A DNA stretch of 57,682 nucleotides from Desulfocapsaceae bacterium (GCA_030653035.1 JAUSAB010000079.1:1-57682); one strand, 5' to 3'. Counted from the stretch's first letter, positions 35,265-44,342 are shown. A program made the numbers and translations. Notes: generated by a model from the sequence alone, not told the origin.

Positions 35265-35936
35265 ATGCCTTCTTCTCTTGTTGATATCATAAAAAAGATT
35301 CAGGACAGTCAGGCTGCTGAAATCAAACTGCAGCTTCTGAACGGAAGCTCCGAGCAACTCAAATGCATCTACAAGGAGTCCCTTGCCCCGAATTTCTTCC
35401 TGGTCTTTCCCCCAAAACAACTTCCGACAAACATCGACACCAACTTAAGTTGCCTCGTAGTCGTCAAGAATGAAGAAAGATCCGTTACTTTCCAGGCAGG
35501 AATAGAAACAATCAAAGGGGATCGGATTCTGGAAATGTTTGCCCAGAAGCCCATTGACCCAACCGAAATGCGCAATTTTTACCGTGCCGACATGCGCACC
35601 AATATTACCGCCAGTTACGAACCTGGCCCTGAGGAAAGGGCCCATGCCTGGACTTTTACCGGCGAGACCATTGATCTTTCCGGAGGTGGGGCTTTGGCAC
35701 TTTTTCCCGCAGAGTTTCCAAACAAACAACGCATCGTTGTTCATATCAATCTCCCCCGTACCGACAAGAACATACACTGCGCAGCCCACGTAATCCGCAT
35801 GATTAGACTGCGCAAAGAACGCTGGCAAATAGCATTACAATTCGACGACCTTTCCCAGAAAGAAAAAGACTTCATCGTCTCCTGTTGTCTCAGCGAACAA
35901 CGCCGACAACTCCGCGAGAGGATACAGACTGCGTAA
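35265..35936 (+). CDS. PilZ domain protein (c-di-GMP effector), second of two
   Basis: The 223-residue protein has the same two-domain plan as its neighbour. The PilZ motifs are RNFYR (RxxxR) and DLSGGG (DxSxxG), both intact. It ends with a similar helix (SEQRRQLRERIQ versus TQRRLLRLNVQ), so the pair is a tandem duplication that has diverged strongly. It probably links c-di-GMP level to motility; a diguanylate cyclase gene lies at 50134. Confidence 0.8.
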   Translation: MPSSLVDIIKKIQDSQAAEIKLQLLNGSSEQLKCIYKESLAPNFFLVFPPKQLPTNIDTNLSCLVVVKNEERSVTFQAGIETIKGDRILEMFAQKPIDPTEMRNFYRADMRTNITASYEPGPEERAHAWTFTGETIDLSGGGALALFPAEFPNKQRIVVHINLPRTDKNIHCAAHVIRMIRLRKERWQIALQFDDLSQKEKDFIVSCCLSEQRRQLRERIQTA

Positions 35937-36041
35937 AAGCAGTTGGCAACTATCCAATAATTTAAGCCCTGCACTCCTGGCGGCTGATCTGAAAAATAAC
36001 CTGAAAATTAAGTTTTTTTCATTTCCGGTCGAAAGAAACGT

Positions 36042-37088
36042 ATGGAACCAATCGCCGCCCTCTCATCGTCTCCTGTTCTCGGCTCATCAACTTCCGGAGC
36101 AGGCGGACAGCAATATCATTCGCCGCAGATGCTGGAAGGCCAGACCATGCATGCCCTCGTGGTCAAGGCGGCCGGTGAAAATAAATTCATTCTCGATATT
36201 GGCACCAACCGTATTCTGGCCCAAAGTGACTCTGTAAACCTGACCCCAGGCCAATCTCTGCAGCTCCAGGTTACCGCGACTACGCCCCTTCTGGAATTCA
36301 AGATCATCGCCGCCCCCTTCCAGCAACATCTGGGACAATCGCTGACCTTTATCGGTCAGAACCTCGATTTAAGCTCATTGCTCCAAACACTTCAGCAGCC
36401 GCCAAATCCAGGGATAGAGACCTTAACAACCGCCAATCGTCAGCTATTGGAGAATTTTTTTGCCCTGCAACAGAAGCCGTTAAGTGGCAAAGAGGGGGGA
36501 GAAGTCTTGCGACAGATGATTGATACCCTTGGCCTGCAGATGGAAGCAAGGTTAGGCAAAGGCCTCAAAGATGAAGGGACGAGCTCTCTCAAATCAGCAC
36601 TCCTGGAGGTCATTCATCTTTTTAAAGAATCAGAAAGAATTGAAGGGACAGCAAAGACCCTTCTCTCCACCATCGAGAGCTTCCAATTAAGCCAACTGCG
36701 GCTGGACCAGGACAAGACCGTGATCATCCCCTTGCCCTTCCCTTTTCTGGATCAGGGTTATCTTCTTATCGATCAGAAACAGGAGCAGGAAACAGAAGAC
36801 CACAAAAGGAAGAAACAACTGCATTTTTCCCTGCATCTCGCCTTAAGCGGACTGGGCAACATCCAGATCGAATTTGTCCAGACAGATGAAGGATTATGGA
36901 TGCGGTTCAACTGTGATTCCCAGGAAAAGGCTGATTTTGTAGGGCAGTTCAGTGACGATCTCAGGCAGCAACTGGCAGACCCCCCACTCCAGGGGCTTTC
37001 CTTCTCAGGAACGGCAAACGCCCCTGACTCTGACCTGGTCAGACGGTTGGTGCCGGCCGGAAAATCATTCCTGGATACAAAGGCATGA
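36042..37088 (+). CDS. FliK-like hook-length control family protein
   Basis: The 348-residue protein has a low-complexity Ser/Gly N terminus, a beta-rich middle and a C-terminal domain with LHLALSGLGNIQIEF, EGLWMRFNCDSQEKADF and FSDDLRQQL. This is the flagellar hook-length control (Flg_hook) fold found in FliK. FliK measures the hook and switches export specificity by acting on FlhB. The next gene encodes an isolated FlhB C-terminal domain, so the two may act as a pair. It is shorter than many FliK proteins and may be a second FliK-like paralogue. Confidence 0.75.
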   Translation: MEPIAALSSSPVLGSSTSGAGGQQYHSPQMLEGQTMHALVVKAAGENKFILDIGTNRILAQSDSVNLTPGQSLQLQVTATTPLLEFKIIAAPFQQHLGQSLTFIGQNLDLSSLLQTLQQPPNPGIETLTTANRQLLENFFALQQKPLSGKEGGEVLRQMIDTLGLQMEARLGKGLKDEGTSSLKSALLEVIHLFKESERIEGTAKTLLSTIESFQLSQLRLDQDKTVIIPLPFPFLDQGYLLIDQKQEQETEDHKRKKQLHFSLHLALSGLGNIQIEFVQTDEGLWMRFNCDSQEKADFVGQFSDDLRQQLADPPLQGLSFSGTANAPDSDLVRRLVPAGKSFLDTKA

Positions 37089-37089
37089 G

Positions 37090-37377
37090 ATGAACGAGCA
37101 GCACACAACAGACAAGGCCGTTGCCATCATTTACGACGCGGAGAAAAGCAGCGCGCCCAGAGTCGTAGCCAGTGGTAAAGGAGAGATTGCCAGAAAAATC
37201 ATCGAAACCGCCAGAGCGGCCGGGGTATACATCCAGGAAGACCCTGATCTTGTTGAGCTGCTGGCCAAGATTCCCCTGGGTCAGGAAATCCCTGCCGAAC
37301 TCTATCGCACCGTGGCCGAGGTCCTGGCCTTCGTCTATAAAGTCAACGAACAATTCAAAAACAAGCTCAAGGGCTGA
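37090..37377 (+). CDS. Stand-alone FlhB C-terminal-domain protein (FhlB/YlqH type)
   Basis: The 95-residue product, starting two bases after the FliK-like stop, has AVAIIYDAEKSSAPRVVASGKG, split here as AVAIIYDAEKSSAP and RVVASGKG, then AGVYIQEDPDLVELLAKI and IPAELYRTVAEVLAFVY. This matches the cytoplasmic domain of FlhB downstream of its NPTH cleavage site, without membrane segments or NPTH. Such proteins can replace the cleaved FlhB domain in export switching. Longer in-frame starts upstream overlap the FliK-like gene and are rejected. Confidence 0.85.
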   Translation: MNEQHTTDKAVAIIYDAEKSSAPRVVASGKGEIARKIIETARAAGVYIQEDPDLVELLAKIPLGQEIPAELYRTVAEVLAFVYKVNEQFKNKLKG

Positions 37378-37394
37378 GACCCAAAAACTGCCAC

Positions 37395-38591
37395 TCAGCT
37401 GAGTCTACTAGCCTCCTGGACAATGTCCAGCATATCACGAACTGCCTGGTCGAGTCCGACAAAGGCGGCCCTGGCGATGATGGCATGGCCAATGGACAAC
37501 TCTTCAATGGTATCAAGGGCGGCGATACGGGCGGTGGTCTGGTAATTCAGGCCATGTCCGGCATAGACCCGCAGGCCGATCTGATAAGCCTCTTCGGCCA
37601 TCGCAGCGATGGTCTGGAATTCCTGCTCACGGATCTTTTCACTTGCGGCATCACAATAGCGGCCCGTATGGATCTCGACAAAGGTGGCCCCAATCTCCTG
37701 AGCAGCCTTGATCTGCCGGGAATCAGGGTCGACAAAAAGAGAGACAGGAATCCCGGCCTTGCTCATCTTGTCGATTGTTTTGGCCAGCATCTTTTTCTGG
37801 GCCGCCACATCAAGGCCGCCTTCAGTCGTCAATTCCTGCCGCTTTTCCGGGACCAGGGTCACCATGTCCGGCTTGAGGGCCAAGGCGATACCGATGATCT
37901 CCTTGTTGGCACCCATCTCCAGATTGAGTTTTGTCTTGACCGTTTCCCTGAGCACCATGATATCCCGATCCTGGATATGTCGCCGGTCTTCCCGAAGATG
38001 CACGACAATACCTGCGGCCCCGGCCATTTCGCAGATGGCGGCGGCCGCAACCGGATCAGGCTCAACGCCCCCTCTGGCCTGACGGATGGTGGCAATGTGA
38101 TCAACGTTGATGGCAAGATGGGTCATAGCGGTGCTCCTGGAGTGTTGTAATCTGCTGAGTAGTTCCTGTTCCTTGTCCTGCATAAGAATGGCATCTGCCT
38201 CTGACCGCTCATGGTCGTAACCAAGCAGATGCAGGAGGCCGTGGGTGATGAGCCAAGTAAGCCGGTCATGCAGGGATTGTTTGTATTCATTGGCCTCACG
38301 GCATGCGGTGTCGACCGAGATGATGATATCGCCCAACTCCTTAACCGGCACCAGGGCAAGCGAACTGTCTGCCCCGTCGGCAAAGGGGAAGGACAGAACA
38401 TTGGTCGGCCCGCTCTTGTGCCGGTAATGGTCGTTGAGCCAGCTTATTTCCTGATCATCGACCAGCAGGATGCTCAGGCCATAGCCGGAAACCCGGCATT
38501 CTCTCAGGAGCGCTCCAGCCCGGCGTTGCAGGAGCCGGCTGTTGATGCGGCAGTCCGGGCAGTTGGCATGAAAAGAGAGATCAATGAGCAT
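37395..38591 (-). CDS. ybeY-pdxJ: Fusion of YbeY endoribonuclease and pyridoxine 5'-phosphate synthase PdxJ
   Basis: One 398-residue frame joins two normally separate enzymes. Residues 1-150 are YbeY, with HGLLHLLGYDHE supplying the three metal-binding histidines. Residues about 155-398 are complete PdxJ, starting MTHLAINVDHIATIRQARGG with an internal Met where a free PdxJ would begin, then HLREDRRHIQDRD, EMGANKEI and YAGHGLNYQT. YbeY matures 16S rRNA; PdxJ makes pyridoxine 5'-phosphate. The short linker (LLSRLQHSRSTA) and single frame show a true fusion, though internal initiation at the PdxJ Met could also yield free PdxJ. It lies downstream of phoH, the usual ybeY neighbour. Confidence 0.92.
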   Translation of the reverse strand: MLIDLSFHANCPDCRINSRLLQRRAGALLRECRVSGYGLSILLVDDQEISWLNDHYRHKSGPTNVLSFPFADGADSSLALVPVKELGDIIISVDTACREANEYKQSLHDRLTWLITHGLLHLLGYDHERSEADAILMQDKEQELLSRLQHSRSTAMTHLAINVDHIATIRQARGGVEPDPVAAAAICEMAGAAGIVVHLREDRRHIQDRDIMVLRETVKTKLNLEMGANKEIIGIALALKPDMVTLVPEKRQELTTEGGLDVAAQKKMLAKTIDKMSKAGIPVSLFVDPDSRQIKAAQEIGATFVEIHTGRYCDAASEKIREQEFQTIAAMAEEAYQIGLRVYAGHGLNYQTTARIAALDTIEELSIGHAIIARAAFVGLDQAVRDMLDIVQEASRLS

Positions 38592-38624
38592 AGCGGCGGC
38601 TGGGGGATGGATTGTGGAGACGAG

Positions 38625-39680
38625 TTACGCAGATTTTTTTATGATCTTGCTGATTGTCGCAGTTGGCTCACTGGCCATAACACCATTCTCCTGCTTTTTT
38701 TCATAGGCAGTGATGATCTTCTGAACCAAGGGATGACGCACCACATCGGCCTGGGTAAAGGGGCAGAAGGCAATCCCTTCCAGAGATTGAAGAAGCTGTC
38801 TGGCCTCAAGAAGTCCTGACTGTTTAGGAATCGGCAGATCCACCTGGGTGACATCACCGGTAATAACGGCCTGAGAGTCAAAGCCGATACGGGTCAGAAA
38901 CATCTTCATCTGTTCGCGGGTAGTATTCTGGGCCTCATCAAGAATGATAAAGGCGTTACTCAGGGTACGACCACGCATAAAGGCCAGAGGGGCAATCTCA
39001 ATAATGCCTTGTTCAATCAGGGCCGCACTTTTTTCCGGACCCAGCATGTCACTCAAGGCATCATGCAAGGGTCGGAGATAGGGGTTGACCTTCTGGGCCA
39101 GATCACCGGGCAAAAAACCGAGTTTTTCCCCAGCCTCAACTGCCGGCCGGGCCAAGATAATGGAGCGCACCTGACCATTAGTCAAAGCGGAAACCGCCAT
39201 GGCCACCGCCAGATAGGTCTTGCCGGTGCCGGCCGGACCGATACCAAAGACGATATCATTGTTGCGGATGGCATCGATATAGGTCTTCTGGTTGCCGGTT
39301 TTGGGCGAAACAATCCGGTTTTTGGTGGTAATAAAAACCTTATCCAGAAAGATCTTGTCCAACCGGGCATGGGGGGTTGACTCAAGGACCCGCAGACCAA
39401 AGGCAAAATCAGAGGGAAAGACCTTCAATCCTTTGCGGATCAGACCATAAAACTGTTCCAGCAGTTCCGCGGCCAGCTCCACCTCATGCCCAAGGCCGGT
39501 GATATGAACCCCCTTGCCTCGGACATGTATTGTGACCCCGCAGCATTGTTCCACAATCTGCAGATTTTTATTCAGATCACCGAACAGGATCGCGGTCAGC
39601 GCGTTGTCCGAAAAATCAAGATCACGACTCAGCGGTTGAAGGACCGTATTATTTTTTTTCTGTCTTGCCAAGGGCCGCAT
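38625..39680 (-). CDS. phoH: PhoH family ATPase (YbeZ type)
   Basis: The 351-residue protein has an N-terminal KH-like region and a P-loop ATPase with Walker A GPAGTGKT, Walker B FIILDEAQN and DVVRHPLVQKII near the end. YbeZ/PhoH works with YbeY in RNA processing, and the YbeY fusion gene is 33 bases downstream. The annotated start overlaps the preceding dsbA-like gene by 32 bases and has no clear SD, so translation may be coupled or begin slightly later. Confidence 0.93.
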   Translation of the reverse strand: MRPLARQKKNNTVLQPLSRDLDFSDNALTAILFGDLNKNLQIVEQCCGVTIHVRGKGVHITGLGHEVELAAELLEQFYGLIRKGLKVFPSDFAFGLRVLESTPHARLDKIFLDKVFITTKNRIVSPKTGNQKTYIDAIRNNDIVFGIGPAGTGKTYLAVAMAVSALTNGQVRSIILARPAVEAGEKLGFLPGDLAQKVNPYLRPLHDALSDMLGPEKSAALIEQGIIEIAPLAFMRGRTLSNAFIILDEAQNTTREQMKMFLTRIGFDSQAVITGDVTQVDLPIPKQSGLLEARQLLQSLEGIAFCPFTQADVVRHPLVQKIITAYEKKQENGVMASEPTATISKIIKKSA

Positions 39681-40533
39681 CTATTTTTTTCTGAAAGTCT
39701 TCAACAGTGCGTTCCCGCAGAGGATGACCATCAACAAAGATTGAGGGGGTTCCGGTTATCCCTGCTTTCTGGGCATCCATGATATCCTGATCAAGCTTTT
39801 GTCTGATCTTGGGCGAGGCCATGTCACTCTTAAACTGCTCCATCTTAAGGCCAAGTTTAACGGCAATATCTTCAATAGCCTTTTCACTGAGGGCTATATT
39901 TTGAGCCGGTAAAGCGAAAAGGGCGTTATGGAATTCCCAGAATTTACCCTGTTCACCGGCAGCAAGTGCGGCGCGGGCAGCAGGATCGGCAAATTGATGC
40001 ATCCCCAACGGCAGGTTCTTCAGGACAACTTTGACGGTGTCAGGATTTTTTGCAAGCACCTGCTCGAGAAGCGGCGATATCTTGCTGCAGTAAGGGCATT
40101 CAAAATCCGTAAAGAGGACGATGGTAACCGGGGCCTTGGCTACACCGAGAAAGGGTGATCCAACGATATTGATGTCGGCGACAAAGTCAATGGTAAGATC
40201 GGTGAAGGCCTTGGTCTCCTGATTGATGAGAAAGAGCCGTTCTCCGCGTGGCGCGATATCGATAGCCGAAACCCCTTTATCCACCGGGATTGAGCCGGCC
40301 AGCTCTCCCATATTATCATAAACCAGCACCGTATGCTGGTCGGTCAGGATGAAGACCCGCTTCCCATCGAGAGAATAAACAATATCCAGTGGCTTTGCCG
40401 GAAGTTTCCAGCTCTTTTCCACATTCCAGTCTATCTTGGATGGCGTCGGTGTGTTTGTCGTGGCAAAGGCCTGACCGGCAAAAATGGATGCCAGAAGGAG
40501 AGTGCAGCCCATTACTTTCTGTTGGTAATTCAT
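39649..40533 (-). CDS. Periplasmic DsbA-like thioredoxin-fold protein with N-terminal propeller-like region
   Basis: The 294-residue protein has a signal peptide (cleavage near AFA at residue 24). A region of about 90 residues follows with YVTN-like repeats (IVYSLDGKRVFILTDQ, IDIAPRGERLFLINQ). The C-terminal DsbA/thioredoxin domain has the redox pair C146-P-Y-C149 and a cis-proline loop GITGTPSIFVDG. It should oxidise or reduce thiols in the periplasm, possibly during cytochrome or outer-membrane protein maturation. The short propeller-like N-terminal part is unusual for DsbA. The gene begins the dsbA-phoH-ybeY/pdxJ operon. Confidence 0.82.
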   Translation of the reverse strand: MNYQQKVMGCTLLLASIFAGQAFATTNTPTPSKIDWNVEKSWKLPAKPLDIVYSLDGKRVFILTDQHTVLVYDNMGELAGSIPVDKGVSAIDIAPRGERLFLINQETKAFTDLTIDFVADINIVGSPFLGVAKAPVTIVLFTDFECPYCSKISPLLEQVLAKNPDTVKVVLKNLPLGMHQFADPAARAALAAGEQGKFWEFHNALFALPAQNIALSEKAIEDIAVKLGLKMEQFKSDMASPKIRQKLDQDIMDAQKAGITGTPSIFVDGHPLRERTVEDFQKKIDAALGKTEKK

Positions 40534-40711
40534 AGAGTTCCTCCGAAGTTACATGATGTCAAAAAGGAAACTGCAACGTTTCTATTGGTAAACATACTGA
40601 TAAAAAAGAAATAATAGCCGCAGTTACTGGATTTGGCAAGAAGTGAATCTGCAAGGCTAGAGTAAATGCTTTATCAAGCCTTGCAGGACAGAGTGGAGGA
40701 GGTATTTTTGC

Positions 40712-40765
40712 ATGAAACACACTCAACACACTCATTTGGCTTGTTTCCAGTTGAATCTTTCTTGA
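40712..40765 (+). CDS. Possible 17-residue small ORF with a strong ribosome-binding site
   Basis: GGAGGAGGT lies about 8 bases before an ATG that opens MKHTQHTHLACFQLNLS and a stop. The histidine- and threonine-rich peptide has no recognised family. It lies in the 324-base gap upstream of tRNA-Leu, with no downstream protein gene close enough for a classic leader peptide. It may be chance; conservation would decide. Confidence 0.25.
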   Translation: MKHTQHTHLACFQLNLS

Positions 40766-40857
40766 CTGCCAGAAAGATGTGAATTATTAGATAACACATC
40801 GAACTGAAGGTTGAATGCGAAATTTGTATTTTGTCGTTTCAGCTTGTTGAAAATATT

Positions 40858-40941
40858 GCGAGGGTGGCGGAATTGGTAGACGCACTGGTCTTAGGAACCA
40901 GCGCCTTGTGCATGGGGGTTCGAGTCCCCCCTCTCGCACCA
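40858..40941 (+). tRNA. tRNA-Leu (anticodon UAG)
   Basis: An 84-base cloverleaf including an encoded CCA. The acceptor GCGAGGG pairs with CTCTCGC (one G-T). The anticodon loop CTTAGGA lies in stem CTGGT/ACCAG, giving UAG. A long variable arm is present, and the T-arm is GGGGG-TTCGAGT-CCCCC. The class II variable arm fits leucine. Confidence 0.95.
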
Positions 40942-41041
40942 TTTGTGTTAAAAAATTGAGCAAGAATAATTTGGATCCCCATTAGACTCGCCATGTTTTT
41001 TTAACGCCTTGGGAATAATCTCTATTGAAAGGATGTTAACG

Positions 41042-42355
41042 ATGGATGTTGTTGTTGAAAAACTCACTGATCTTACAAGAAAACTTACCATCACCTTGCC
41101 AGAAAGTGATGTGCAGAAAGAACTGAAAAACGGCTATGACAAGGTACAGAAGGATGTGAAACTAAAAGGATTCAGACGTGGCAAGGTGCCTCGCTCTGTT
41201 GTCCTGAAGAGTTTCAAACCGCAGGTTGAGGCCGAGGTTGCAGAAAAGCTGGTTCAGGATACTTATTTTGCCGCCATTGAGCAGGAAAAAATTGATCCCA
41301 TCGTGCATCCCGAGATCAGTGAACCACGGTTTAATGATGACGGCACCTTCAGCTATGTGGCCATGATCGACACCAAGCCCGAATTTGAGATTGAAGGCTA
41401 CAAAGGACTGGAGATCGAGAAACCCGTTGTCACGGTAAGCGATGAGGAGGTCGCAACGGAAATGGAATCCCTGCGGGTTGAAATGGCCCCTCTGCGTTCT
41501 GTGGGTGATCGGGCTGTGGCAAAGGGAGATATCGCCGTTGTCGACTTCCAAGGGTTTCATAACGATAAGCCCATGAAGGAAGTAAAAAACGATAATTTCT
41601 CCGTAGATGTTGGTTCCGGTCGCATCAGTCCTGAGTTTGAGGAAAAACTTGTTGGGATGCGGAATGGAGAAGAGGCCAGCCATGAAGTGGAATTTCCAGC
41701 CAAATATCCCAATCCGGTGCTTGCCGGAAAAAAGGTGACTTTCAAGGTCAAGGTCAAAGAGGTGAAAGAGCGTATTCTCCCTGAGCTCGACGATGAATTT
41801 GCCAAAGATGTGGGCAGTGAATATACGACTCTGGCGGAATTGAAAACCGCTATCCATGACCGCCTGCTCAGACAAAAAGAAGATAAGGCGGATGGTGATC
41901 TGACTGACCGGATCATGCACAAACTTCTTGACCTGCATAGCTTTCCTGTTCCTATCCGTCTGGTACGCTACGAAGTGGAAGAGATGATCAAGGCCACGGT
42001 AAAATCTCTGGAGGAGAATGGCCTGGATCTGGAGTCTGCCGGCATCAACCGTGAAGAGTTGGCCGAGCGTAACCGGCCGATAGCAGAAAAACGGGTCCGT
42101 GGCGACTTCATCCTGAAGAAGATCGCAGAAGTCGAGGCGATCAAAGTCAATGATGAGGATATGGATCGCGGGTTTAAACGTATCGGCGCCCAGTACAATA
42201 TGCCGGTGGCGCAAGTGAAGCAATATTTCGGTGGCAGCCGCGATGATTTGCTTCCCTTCGTCAATGAACTGCTGAATGAAAAGATCCTCGCATTTCTACG
42301 GGCTGAGGCGAAACTTGTCGACGCCCTTGTTTCTTCGGAAAATGCCGGCGCTTGA
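41042..42355 (+). CDS. tig: Trigger factor, ribosome-associated chaperone and prolyl isomerase
   Basis: The 437-residue protein starts MDVVVEKLTDLTRKLTI and carries the ribosome-docking signature GFRRGKVPRSVV. A FKBP-like PPIase domain begins near GDIAVVDFQGF, and there is a helical C-terminal substrate-binding region. ATG 41042 is preferred to 41009 because AAAGGA lies upstream and it gives the family N terminus. It heads the tig-clpP-clpX-lon protein-quality-control cluster found in many bacteria. Confidence 0.95.
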   Translation: MDVVVEKLTDLTRKLTITLPESDVQKELKNGYDKVQKDVKLKGFRRGKVPRSVVLKSFKPQVEAEVAEKLVQDTYFAAIEQEKIDPIVHPEISEPRFNDDGTFSYVAMIDTKPEFEIEGYKGLEIEKPVVTVSDEEVATEMESLRVEMAPLRSVGDRAVAKGDIAVVDFQGFHNDKPMKEVKNDNFSVDVGSGRISPEFEEKLVGMRNGEEASHEVEFPAKYPNPVLAGKKVTFKVKVKEVKERILPELDDEFAKDVGSEYTTLAELKTAIHDRLLRQKEDKADGDLTDRIMHKLLDLHSFPVPIRLVRYEVEEMIKATVKSLEENGLDLESAGINREELAERNRPIAEKRVRGDFILKKIAEVEAIKVNDEDMDRGFKRIGAQYNMPVAQVKQYFGGSRDDLLPFVNELLNEKILAFLRAEAKLVDALVSSENAGA

Positions 42356-42406
42356 GGTTGCAGTCAAAAGAATAAAGAAGAGTAATAAATCATTGAATGC
42401 GTTCTT

Positions 42407-42448
42407 TTCGACTGCAGATGGCCAGCTTATATGACCGCTGCAGTCGAA
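42407..42448 (+). terminator. Inverted repeat between tig and clpP
   Basis: TTCGACTGCAG (42407-42417) and CTGCAGTCGAA (42438-42448) form a perfect 11-bp stem around a 20-base loop, followed by CTGTTTT and then the clpP SD (AAGGAG). It could attenuate read-through from tig or act as an operator or processing site for clpP. Confidence 0.5.
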
Positions 42449-42469
42449 CTGTTTTAAGGAGAGTATGAC

Positions 42470-43084
42470 ATGAATCTGGTACCTATGGTTGTCGAACAAA
42501 GCCCCAGGGGTGAGCGGGCTTTTGATATTTATTCCCGCCTGCTCAGAGAGCGGATTATTTTTCTGGGAACATCTGTAGGCGATGAAGTCGCCAGTTCTAT
42601 TGTCGCCCAGATTCTTTTTCTGGAGGCCGATGATCCCGACAAGGATATAACCTTTTATATCAACTCTCCTGGTGGATCAGTTACGGCCGGCATGGCTATT
42701 TATGATACCATGCAATATGTGAAGTGCGATATCGCCACCTTGTGTATGGGGCAAGCAGCCTCAATGGGCGCCTTGTTGCTTGCCGCCGGTACCAAAGGAA
42801 AGCGGTACGCCTTGCCAAATTCCCGGATCATGATCCATCAACCCATGGGCGGATTTCAGGGACAGGCCACCGAGATTGATATCCATGCCCGGGAGATCCT
42901 GCGGATGCGGGATGATTTGAACCGGATTCTGGCCCATCATACCGGCCATCCGATCAAAAAAATCAAACAAGATACGGATCGCGACAATTTTATGAGTCCG
43001 GCAGAGGCCAGGCAGTACGGCATCATAGACGAGGTGCTGTTGAAACGAAAAGCTTCGGATGAGGAACAGGAAGATGGCCGATAA
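42470..43084 (+). CDS. clpP: ATP-dependent Clp protease proteolytic subunit
   Basis: The 204-residue protein has the catalytic Ser98 (GQAASMG), His123 (MIHQPMGG) and Asp172 (DRDNFM), with [20 protein letters not shown], split as FYINSPGGS and [11 protein letters not shown]. It forms the tetradecameric protease that degrades substrates delivered by ClpX. AAGGAG precedes the ATG. The 3' end overlaps clpX by 11 bases. Confidence 0.97.
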   Translation: MNLVPMVVEQSPRGERAFDIYSRLLRERIIFLGTSVGDEVASSIVAQILFLEADDPDKDITFYINSPGGSVTAGMAIYDTMQYVKCDIATLCMGQAASMGALLLAAGTKGKRYALPNSRIMIHQPMGGFQGQATEIDIHAREILRMRDDLNRILAHHTGHPIKKIKQDTDRDNFMSPAEARQYGIIDEVLLKRKASDEEQEDGR

Positions 43085-44342
43085 GAAAAAAAAGGAAATC
43101 CAGTCCAACTGTTCATTTTGTGGAAAAAGTCAGGATGAAGTTGCCAAGTTGATTGCCGGCCCTGATGTCTATATCTGCGATGAGTGTATCGCCTTGTGCA
43201 ACGAGATCGTCCACGATGACGACCGGGCTGTAAGTGCCCAGGCGGATGGACAAAGACCCGCATCCCTGAAACCGATGCAGATCAACGACCACCTGAACGA
43301 GTATGTCATCGGCCAGGAATTTGCCAAAAAAGTTCTCTCTGTTGCTGTTCATAATCACTATAAACGGATAGAAGCCCCTAACGATGATGGTCAGGTGGAA
43401 TTGCAAAAGTCCAATATCATCCTGATCGGACCAACAGGCAGCGGCAAGACTCTGGTGGCCCAAACCCTGGCTCGGACCTTGAACGTCCCTTTCTGTATGG
43501 CCGATGCCACAACCTTGACTGAGGCTGGATATGTCGGTGATGATGTCGAGAATATCCTGGTCAACCTCCTGCAAGCGGCTGATTTTGATATTGAACGGGC
43601 GGAAAAGGGAATAATTTATATCGATGAGATTGACAAGATTGCCAGAAAATCAGACAGTCCGTCGCTGACTCGTGATGTCTCCGGAGAAGGGGTGCAACAG
43701 GCCTTACTGAAAATTATTGAAGGGACTGTGGCCTCTATTCCACCCAAAGGCGGGAGAAAGCATCCACAACAGGAACTGGTTAAGATCGATACCACCAACA
43801 TCCTTTTTATCTGTGGCGGCGCCTTCGTCGGCCTGGACACGGTGGTAAAACGGCGTGGCGGCAGAAAATCCATCGGTTTTGGCGCCAAGGTGACCAGCGA
43901 AAGCAAGAAGAATATCGGCGAACTCCTGGCTGGCGTCCAACCCGAAGATCTGTTGAAATTTGGCCTGATTCCTGAGCTTGTCGGCCGCCTGCCGGTCATT
44001 GCCACTATGCAAGAATTGGTAGAGGAAGACCTGATCCGAATCCTGCGTGAGCCCAAAAATGCCTTGATCAAACAATATCAGCGCCTGTTTGAATTGGAGG
44101 GAATCAAACTCTCTTTTACCGAAGGCGCCTTGACTGCCATTGCCCAGAAGGCCCTCAAACGCAAGTCCGGGGCCAGAGGGTTGCGCTCAGTGCTCGAAGC
44201 AGCCATGCTGGATGTGATGTATGAGCTGCCCTCAAAAGAGAACGTCGAGGAATGTGTGATCAGTGAACAGGTGATCACCGACGGGGACTATCCGGTAATT
44301 CTTTATGGCAATAATGCGGATCAAAAATTGCAAAACGGCTGA
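43074..44342 (+). CDS. clpX: ATP-dependent Clp protease ATP-binding subunit ClpX
   Basis: The 422-residue AAA+ unfoldase has an N-terminal C4 zinc domain (CSFCG and CDEC), Walker A GPTGSGKT, Walker [10 protein letters not shown] and the sensor segment [13 protein letters not shown]. It unfolds tagged substrates for ClpP. The start at 43074 (MADKKKKEI) is chosen for its upstream AGGAA; a frame start at 43059 lies deeper in clpP. Confidence 0.97.
   Translation: MADKKKKEIQSNCSFCGKSQDEVAKLIAGPDVYICDECIALCNEIVHDDDRAVSAQADGQRPASLKPMQINDHLNEYVIGQEFAKKVLSVAVHNHYKRIEAPNDDGQVELQKSNIILIGPTGSGKTLVAQTLARTLNVPFCMADATTLTEAGYVGDDVENILVNLLQAADFDIERAEKGIIYIDEIDKIARKSDSPSLTRDVSGEGVQQALLKIIEGTVASIPPKGGRKHPQQELVKIDTTNILFICGGAFVGLDTVVKRRGGRKSIGFGAKVTSESKKNIGELLAGVQPEDLLKFGLIPELVGRLPVIATMQELVEEDLIRILREPKNALIKQYQRLFELEGIKLSFTEGALTAIAQKALKRKSGARGLRSVLEAAMLDVMYELPSKENVEECVISEQVITDGDYPVILYGNNADQKLQNG

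Noticed and set aside
38211-38819. 202-codon plus-strand ORF across the ybeY-pdxJ and phoH genes
   Set aside because: Antisense to two well-conserved genes, with no start signal and no family resemblance.
41162-42223. 353-codon minus-strand ORF opposite tig
   Set aside because: Complete antisense overlap with trigger factor. The composition reflects the codon bias of the real gene.
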